Made by a program: the position numbers and the translations under genes | The notes under the pieces: generated by a model | Told to the model about the DNA's origin: nothing | The model's input: only the letters and a program-made list of their open reading frames with translations | Databases searched by the model: none | Assembly (NCBI RefSeq): GCF_001279695.1 | Contig: NZ_LGDD01000359.1 | Coordinates: forward strand, 1-27,054 | From: Streptomyces sp. WM6378 | GTDB lineage: Bacteria > Actinomycetota > Actinomycetes > Streptomycetales > Streptomycetaceae | DNA: 27,054 nt | Direction: 5' to 3' | Shown here: positions 22,888 through 27,054 of the stretch, piece after piece | Layout of the letters: each line of letters starts with the position of its first letter | How positions within the stretch are numbered: the stretch's first letter is position 1

Positions 22888-23301
22888 ATGGCGCTGACCC
22901 TTGCTGAAGCAGAGAAGATCCTGGCCGACAACTTCGCACCCTGGGTGCGCGATCTCGGGCTGACCGTGGAAGACACCGGCGAGCTCCATGCCGTACTGCG
23001 GCTGCCCTGGAGTGACGCGCTCGCGCGGGACGGGGGCGGGATCAGCGGGCAGGCCCTGATGGCCGCTGCCGACACCGCCACCGTCATCGCGGTGGCTTCC
23101 GCGCGCGGGGCGTACGGGCCCATGACGACCGTCCAGCAGTCCACCACCTTCCAGCGCCCGGTGACCGGCGCCGACGTACTCGTCGACGCGCGCGTCACCA
23201 AGCTCGGGCGCCGGATGGCCTTCGCCGAGATCACCATGACGGGCGAGGGCACCGAGGAGCCGGCCGCCCGGGCGTCCACGGTGTACGCGCTGCTGGGCTG
23301 A
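22888..23301 (+). CDS. PaaI-type hotdog-fold thioesterase
   Basis: The 137-residue protein (ATG 22888, MALTLAEAEKILADNF) has the PaaI/4HBT hotdog pattern: a DGGGISGQALMAAADTATVIAV helix with its Asp, then TTVQQSTTFQRPVTGADVLVDARVTKLGRRMAFAEITM. It would release CoA from small or aromatic acyl-CoA esters in the cytoplasm. There is no clear ribosome-binding site. Upstream GTG codons (22831, 22846) keep the frame and cannot be excluded. It has no operator copy in front and may not belong to the regulon, although it lies next to it. Confidence 0.88.
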   Translation: MALTLAEAEKILADNFAPWVRDLGLTVEDTGELHAVLRLPWSDALARDGGGISGQALMAAADTATVIAVASARGAYGPMTTVQQSTTFQRPVTGADVLVDARVTKLGRRMAFAEITMTGEGTEEPAARASTVYALLG

Positions 23302-23390
23302 GGCCGGTCGCCGGTGCGCTGCCGCCGCCCGCGCACCGGCGTCGCTCCCTGAGTCCGGCCGCCGTACGCCGTTGCCCGCACACCCCTTGC

Positions 23391-23405
23391 CTGACGATGC
23401 GTCAG
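23391..23405. promoter_or_regulatory. Operator copy 5 (CTGACGATGCGTCAG, perfect)
   Basis: This is the distal of two sites before the LLM oxidoreductase at 23470. Its centre is 41 bp from that of copy 6, about four helical turns. Confidence 0.8.
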
Positions 23406-23431
23406 CTATGACGATGGGGCCACCGAGCTAT

Positions 23432-23446
23432 TTGACGGAGCGTCAG
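23432..23446. promoter_or_regulatory. Operator copy 6 (TTGACGGAGCGTCAG)
   Basis: It has one mismatch, T for C at the first base, which turns the half-site into a consensus-like TTGACG -35 element. It ends 23 nt before the GTG start at 23470. Confidence 0.78.
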
Positions 23447-23469
23447 ATCAGGGTGGAGGCGGGCGTACG

Positions 23470-24414
23470 GTGCCGATACTGCCGAACGGGCGACTGGTGT
23501 ACGGGATGCAGCTCCCCGTCCAGTCGCAGAGCACCATCTACGCGGAGGGGTGGGAGGCCGACGCCGGCCCGGCGGACCTGGCCGAGATCGCGCGGGTGGC
23601 CGAGCGCTCCGGCTTCGCCTACCTGGCGAGCTGCGATCACGTCGCCATTCCCCGTCGGCTCGCGGGGGCGATGAGCACCATCTGGTACGACCCGGTCGCC
23701 ACCCTCTCCTTCCTCGCCGGGGTCACCGAGCGGGTCCGGCTGATGAGCCACGTGGCCGTCGTAGGGCTCCGGCACCCCCTCGTCACCGCCAAGCAGTACG
23801 CGACCCTGGACCACCTCAGCGGCGGGCGGCTGATCCTCGGGGTCGGGGCCGGGCACGTACGGGAGGAATTCGAGGCGGTCGGGGCCGATTTCGACCGGCG
23901 GGGGCCCGTGCTCGACGAGACCGTCGACGCGCTGCGGGCCGCGCTCGGGCCGGAGGAGTACCCGTCCTTCCAGGGCGAGCGGTTCGCGTTCAGCGGGCTC
24001 GGGCAGCGGCCCCGGCCGGCCCAGGTGCGCGTACCGATCTGGGTGGGCGGGTCGTCCCCGGCGGCGGTCCGCCGGGCCGCCCTGCGCGGGGACGGCTGGC
24101 TGCCCCAGGGGGATTCGAGGAGTGAACTCCCGGCCCAGATAGCCAAGTTGAAGGGCATTCGGGAGGACGCCGGGATCGTCGACCCGATCACCGTCGGCGC
24201 GATCACCGAGGCGCTGTACGTCGGTGAGCCCGGCTGGGAGACCGGGCGGCGCACCCTCGTCGGGAAGCCGGAGGCCCTCGCCGAGTCGCTGCGCGCGTAC
24301 CGGGCGATGGGCGTCGATCAGATTCAGGTGCGGTTCCGGTGCCGGGGGCGCGATGAGCTCACCGACCAGATGGCCTCGTTCGGGGCCGATGTCGGCCCCC
24401 ACCTCAATGACTAG
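23470..24414 (+). CDS. LLM-class F420-dependent oxidoreductase
   Basis: The 314-residue luciferase-like TIM-barrel protein contains VYGMQLPVQSQ, DLAEIARVAERSGFAYLASCDHVAIPR, VTERVRLMSHVAVVGLRHPLVTAKQYATLDHLSGGRLILGVGAGHVREEFEAVG and VPIWVGGSSPAAVRRAA. These match the F420-dependent Rv2161c-like LLM group. It would reduce or oxidise an unidentified carbonyl or enoyl substrate with F420. GTG 23470 follows GGAGG (23455-23459) by 10 nt. Two operators precede it. The SDR gene follows after 43 bp, likely in one operon. A 17-bp tandem duplication spans the stop codon. Confidence 0.9.
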   Translation: MPILPNGRLVYGMQLPVQSQSTIYAEGWEADAGPADLAEIARVAERSGFAYLASCDHVAIPRRLAGAMSTIWYDPVATLSFLAGVTERVRLMSHVAVVGLRHPLVTAKQYATLDHLSGGRLILGVGAGHVREEFEAVGADFDRRGPVLDETVDALRAALGPEEYPSFQGERFAFSGLGQRPRPAQVRVPIWVGGSSPAAVRRAALRGDGWLPQGDSRSELPAQIAKLKGIREDAGIVDPITVGAITEALYVGEPGWETGRRTLVGKPEALAESLRAYRAMGVDQIQVRFRCRGRDELTDQMASFGADVGPHLND

Positions 24415-24436
24415 GACGCCTCAATGACCAGGACAC
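24403..24436. repeat. 17-bp tandem duplication across the LLM stop codon
   Basis: CTCAATGACTAGGACGC (24403-24419) is followed directly by CTCAATGACCAGGACAC (24420-24436). They differ at two positions. One difference makes TAG, the stop of the LLM gene, versus CAG in the second copy. Confidence 0.75.
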
Positions 24437-24457
24437 CTCTACGGCTGGGAGTACGGC

Positions 24458-25255
24458 ATGGGCAAGCTTGATGGGCGGGTCGTCTTCATCACCGGCGGGG
24501 CGCGCGGGCAGGGCGAGCAGGAGGCCCGGCTGTTCGTGGCCGAGGGGGCCAGGGTCGTCATCGCCGATGTGCTCGACGAGCAAGGGGAGGCGCTGGCGCA
24601 GGAGTTGGGGAAGCAGGCGGGGGAGGACGCCGCCCGCTTCGTACATCTCGATGTGAGCCGGGAGGAGGAGTGGGTGGCCGCCGTCCGCGCCGCCAAGGAC
24701 GCCTTTGGGAAGATCGACGGGCTGGTCAACAACGCGGGGATTCTGCGTTTCAACGCGCTCGTCGACACCCCGCTCGACGAGTTCATGCAGGTCGTGCAGG
24801 TCAACCAGGTCGGCTGCTTCCTCGGGATCAAGACCGTCGCGCCCGAGATAGGCGCCGCGGGCGGCGGCACCATCGTCAACACCGCCTCGTACACGGCGAT
24901 GACCGGCATGAGCGCGGTCGGCACGTACGCCGCCACCAAGCACGCCATCCTCGGGCTCACCCGGGTCGCCTCGATGGAGCTCGCGCACCTGAAGATCCGG
25001 GTCAACGCGGTGTGCCCGGGGGCCATCGACACCGCGATGTCCAACCCCGCCCAGCTGGACCCGACGGCGGACGCCTCGGAGACCTCGGCGGCCCTCGGCG
25101 AGCTCTACCGCAAGCTGGTGCCGCTCGGCCGGGTCGGCAGGCCCGAGGAGGTGGCCGCGCTCGCCCTGTTCCTGTCCACCGAGGACTCCTCGTACATCAC
25201 GGGGCAGCCGTTCGTCATCGACGGGGGGTGGCTGGCCGGGGTGTCACTGTTCTGA
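24458..25255 (+). CDS. Short-chain dehydrogenase/reductase (3alpha/20beta-HSD-like)
   Basis: The 265-residue classical SDR has the cofactor motif TGGARGQG (12-19), Asp37 after the second strand (VVIADV, suggesting NAD preference), NNAG (91-94), and the Ser144, Tyr157, Lys161 catalytic set ([14 protein letters not shown]). A C-terminal [15 protein letters not shown] follows. It closely resembles actinobacterial 3alpha(20beta)-hydroxysteroid-type dehydrogenases; true substrates of this group vary. ATG 24458 has GGGAG about 6 nt upstream. It lies between two LLM genes and probably oxidises a hydroxyacyl or hydroxyl intermediate of the pathway. Confidence 0.92.
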   Translation: MGKLDGRVVFITGGARGQGEQEARLFVAEGARVVIADVLDEQGEALAQELGKQAGEDAARFVHLDVSREEEWVAAVRAAKDAFGKIDGLVNNAGILRFNALVDTPLDEFMQVVQVNQVGCFLGIKTVAPEIGAAGGGTIVNTASYTAMTGMSAVGTYAATKHAILGLTRVASMELAHLKIRVNAVCPGAIDTAMSNPAQLDPTADASETSAALGELYRKLVPLGRVGRPEEVAALALFLSTEDSSYITGQPFVIDGGWLAGVSLF

Positions 25256-25269
25256 GGCCGGAGCCATGT

Positions 25270-25284
25270 CTGACTATGCGTCAG
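25270..25284. promoter_or_regulatory. Operator copy 7 (CTGACTATGCGTCAG)
   Basis: It has one mismatch to CTGACGnnnCGTCAG. It lies just after the SDR stop and before the second LLM gene. A TTGACG half-site follows at 25288-25293 and could be a -35, with AACAGT (25311-25316) as a weak -10. Confidence 0.75.
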
Positions 25285-25331
25285 GTATTGACGGTCCCTG
25301 CGGCCGGTGGAACAGTCGAGCTCGTCACAAT

Positions 25332-25346
25332 CTGACGATGCGTCAG
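25332..25346. promoter_or_regulatory. Operator copy 8 (CTGACGATGCGTCAG, perfect)
   Basis: It is identical to copy 5 including the central ATG. It ends 31 nt before the TTG start of the second LLM gene. Its centre is 62 bp from copy 7, about six helical turns. Confidence 0.8.
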
Positions 25347-25377
25347 AAACTCGTGATTCTCATGAAGGAGAAGTCCC

Positions 25378-26505
25378 TTGGAATTCGGACTCTTTGTGCA
25401 GGGATACGTGCCGGCAGCACGGTCCGCGGTCGACCCCATGGCGGAGCACAAGGCGCTGATGGAGGAGACGAAGTACGTCATCCAGGCCGACAAGTCCGGC
25501 TTCAAGTACGCCTGGGCCTCCGAGCACCACTTCCTGGAGGAGTACTCGCACCTCTCGGCCAACGAGGTCTTCCTCGGCTACCTCGCCCACGCCACCGAGC
25601 GCATCCACCTCGGCTCGGGCATCTTCAACCCGCTGGCCCAGGTGAACCACCCCGTGAAGGTCGCCGAGAAGGTGGCCATGCTCGACCATCTGTCGGAAGG
25701 GCGCTTCGAGTTCGGCAGCGGGCGCGGCGCCGGGTCGCACGAGATCCTGGGGTTCATACCGGGCGTCACGGACATGAACTACACCAAGGAAATCTGGGAA
25801 GAGACCATCGCGGAGTTCCCCAAGATGTGGCTCCAGGACGAGTACCAGGGCTTCCAGGGCAAGCACTGGTCGCTCCCGCCGCGCAAGATCCTCCCCAAGC
25901 CGTACGGCAAGTCGCACCCGGCCATGTGGTACGCCGCCGGGTCCCCCTCCTCGTACGCCATGGCGGCGAAGAAGGGGCTCGGGGTGCTCGGCTTCTCCGT
26001 GCAGAAGGTCTCCGACATGGAGTGGGTCCTGGAGCAGTACAAGACGGCCATCCAGGAGGCCGAGCCGGTCGGTGACTTCGTCAACGACAACGTGATGGTG
26101 ACGTCGACGGCGATCTGTGCGCCTACGCATGACGAGGCGGTGCGGATCGCGGTCGAGGGCGGGCTCAATCGGCTTCAGTCGCTCGTGTTCCGGTACCACG
26201 ACACCTTCCCCCGGCCCGAGGGGATTCCGGAGTGGCCGGAGACCCTGCCGGAGTACAACGCGGAGATCATCGAGCTGCTCATCGCCGAGGAGCTGATGAT
26301 CTGCGGCGACCCGGACGAGGTCACCGCGCAGTGCAAGCGGTGGGAGCAGGCGGGGGCGGACCAGTTGTCGTTCGGGCTGCCGATCGGGGTGCCGTTCGAG
26401 GACACGCTGCAGACGATTCGGCTGATCGGGGAGCATGTGATTCCGAAGATCGACACGGATCCGGTCCACCGGTCTTCCCGCTTCCGAGCAGCGGCGGGGG
26501 GCTGA
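25378..26505 (+). CDS. LLM-class flavin/F420-dependent monooxygenase-like protein
   Basis: The 375-residue bacterial-luciferase-like protein contains MEFGLFVQGYVPAA, YAWASEHHFLEEYSHLSANEVFLGYLA, ERIHLGSGIFNPLAQVNHPVKVAEKVAMLDHLSEGRFEFGSGRGAGSHE and HPAMWYAAGSPSSYAMAAKKGLGVLGF. It is longer than, and only distantly related to, the LLM protein at 23470. The EHHF motif is typical of the luciferase-type branch (FMN or F420). The TTG start at 25378 is chosen because GAAGGAG lies 7 nt upstream at 25364-25370. Two operators precede it. A hairpin overlaps its stop codon. Confidence 0.9.
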   Translation: MEFGLFVQGYVPAARSAVDPMAEHKALMEETKYVIQADKSGFKYAWASEHHFLEEYSHLSANEVFLGYLAHATERIHLGSGIFNPLAQVNHPVKVAEKVAMLDHLSEGRFEFGSGRGAGSHEILGFIPGVTDMNYTKEIWEETIAEFPKMWLQDEYQGFQGKHWSLPPRKILPKPYGKSHPAMWYAAGSPSSYAMAAKKGLGVLGFSVQKVSDMEWVLEQYKTAIQEAEPVGDFVNDNVMVTSTAICAPTHDEAVRIAVEGGLNRLQSLVFRYHDTFPRPEGIPEWPETLPEYNAEIIELLIAEELMICGDPDEVTAQCKRWEQAGADQLSFGLPIGVPFEDTLQTIRLIGEHVIPKIDTDPVHRSSRFRAAAGG

Positions 26506-26527
26506 CGCCCCCAGGCCCCGGGGGCCC
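26496..26527 (+). terminator. Hairpin overlapping the stop of the second LLM gene
   Basis: GGGGGC (26497-26502) and GCCCCC (26507-26512) flank TGAC, which contains the TGA stop. A second palindrome, GGCCCC/GGGGCC, follows at 26514-26526. There is no T-run. Confidence 0.55.
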
Positions 26528-26539
26528 GCACCCTCGCCC

Positions 26540-27054
26540 CTTCCGCTGTGACACTCTGCGGCTTTGCTGCGTGGGCTCCGGGGGTGAGATCCGGGTGCGG
26601 CCCGGCGGTCGCTGCTGGGGCTCCGCCCCAGACCCCGTTGGGGCCCCACCCCGCCCCTTCCCGAAACCCGCCGGGGGTGAGATGTCTGGGTGCGGCCCGG
26701 CGGTCGTTCCTGGGGCTCTGCCCCAGACCCCGTTCGCGCCTTAAGGGCGGTCGTCCTCAATCGCCGGACGGGCTGGGGTGGGCTGATGCCCGTGATCGTC
26801 GGACGGGCTGAAATGCCACCGTCCGGCCAGGATCAACCCTGCTGGGGGCGCGGGGAACTGCGCGAGCAACCACGCACGGCCGGCAGGCGAAAAGCGGGTT
26901 GGGGGGTGCGGGGGCGAAGCCCCCGATGGGGTCTGGGGCGGAGCCCGGGGCTGGACCTTTCCCATCCCCGTCACGGGATGGGGGTCCCCTGCTCTTCAAG
27001 AGCTTGGGGGAGGGTGGGGAACCCGTGGGGTCTGGGGCGGAGCCCCAGGAGCCC
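26540..27054. repeat. Intergenic repeat cluster, copy C
   Basis: No gene is credible from 26506 to the right edge. The module TGGGGCTCCGCCCCAGACCC occurs near 26616-26635 and, with one change, near 26712-26731. It recurs inverted near 26932-26950 and 27030-27050. 'gccttaagggcggtcgtcct' plus 'caatcgccggacgggct' lies at about 26739-26775. 'gcggggaactgcgcgagcaa' (about 26850) is the inverse of the 7597 and 9335 modules. These are multiple nested copies of the same dispersed repeats seen at 1103-1270 and 9165-9560. Confidence 0.7.

Noticed and set aside
26540..27054. CRISPR-like array
   Set aside because: Repeated modules are irregularly spaced, in both orientations, and have no constant spacer length.

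Overview
The window is high-GC (about 70% or more) actinobacterial chromosome, almost certainly Streptomyces. It shows strong GC3 bias with long open frames opposite real genes, GTG/TTG starts, an afsK-like kinase, an afsR/afsS pair, an XRE/DUF5753 regulator, F420-dependent enzymes, and the short GC-rich intergenic repeats common in Streptomyces. No rRNA, tRNA, CRISPR array, insertion sequence or prophage was seen.

Two systems are interleaved. The first is a dispersed acyl-CoA/F420 catabolic gene set: SCP-x/Ltp-type thiolase (1-1059, cut by the left edge), acyl-CoA dehydrogenase plus F420-type DUF385 reductase (1387-3071), crotonase, DUF35 protein and second Ltp thiolase (10206-12559, minus), acyl-CoA ligase (12654-14279), amidohydrolase (20869-22086), two LLM-class oxidoreductases and an SDR (23470-26505). 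Eight copies of a 15-bp palindrome, consensus CTGACGnnnCGTCAG, lie just upstream of exactly these transcription units. They are the best candidate operators for the TetR-family regulator at 3172-3819, whose own start codon sits in a degenerate copy. This looks like one regulon for activation, beta-oxidation or retro-aldol cleavage, and F420-dependent reduction of an unidentified lipid-, terpenoid- or sterol-like acid. Several enzymes have unusual active-site residues.

The second is the AfsK-AfsR-AfsS signalling module of secondary metabolism: afsK (5215-7557), preceded by a two-domain VOC protein, and afsR (17643-20651) with a 65-residue afsS (17239-17436) downstream. A SARP-type 11-bp direct repeat and a strong leader hairpin lie between afsR and afsS. 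AfsK and AfsR/AfsS are separated here by about 10 kb.

Other genes are a PrmC-related methyltransferase (7668-8462), a membrane protein with a Tyr/Pro-rich tail (8467-9069), a secreted Ser/Gly-rich protein (9644-10195), a small accessory island at 14569-17032 (XRE/DUF5753 regulator, a hypothetical protein, an orphan antitoxin-like peptide, and a two-gene DUF6247 pair resembling a toxin-antitoxin module), a rhomboid-like protein (22127-22792) and a PaaI-type thioesterase (22888-23301). Non-coding stretches at 1100-1270, 9165-9560 and 26540-27054 carry related intergenic repeat modules. Motif and family assignments come from reading the sequence and from memory; no database search was run.
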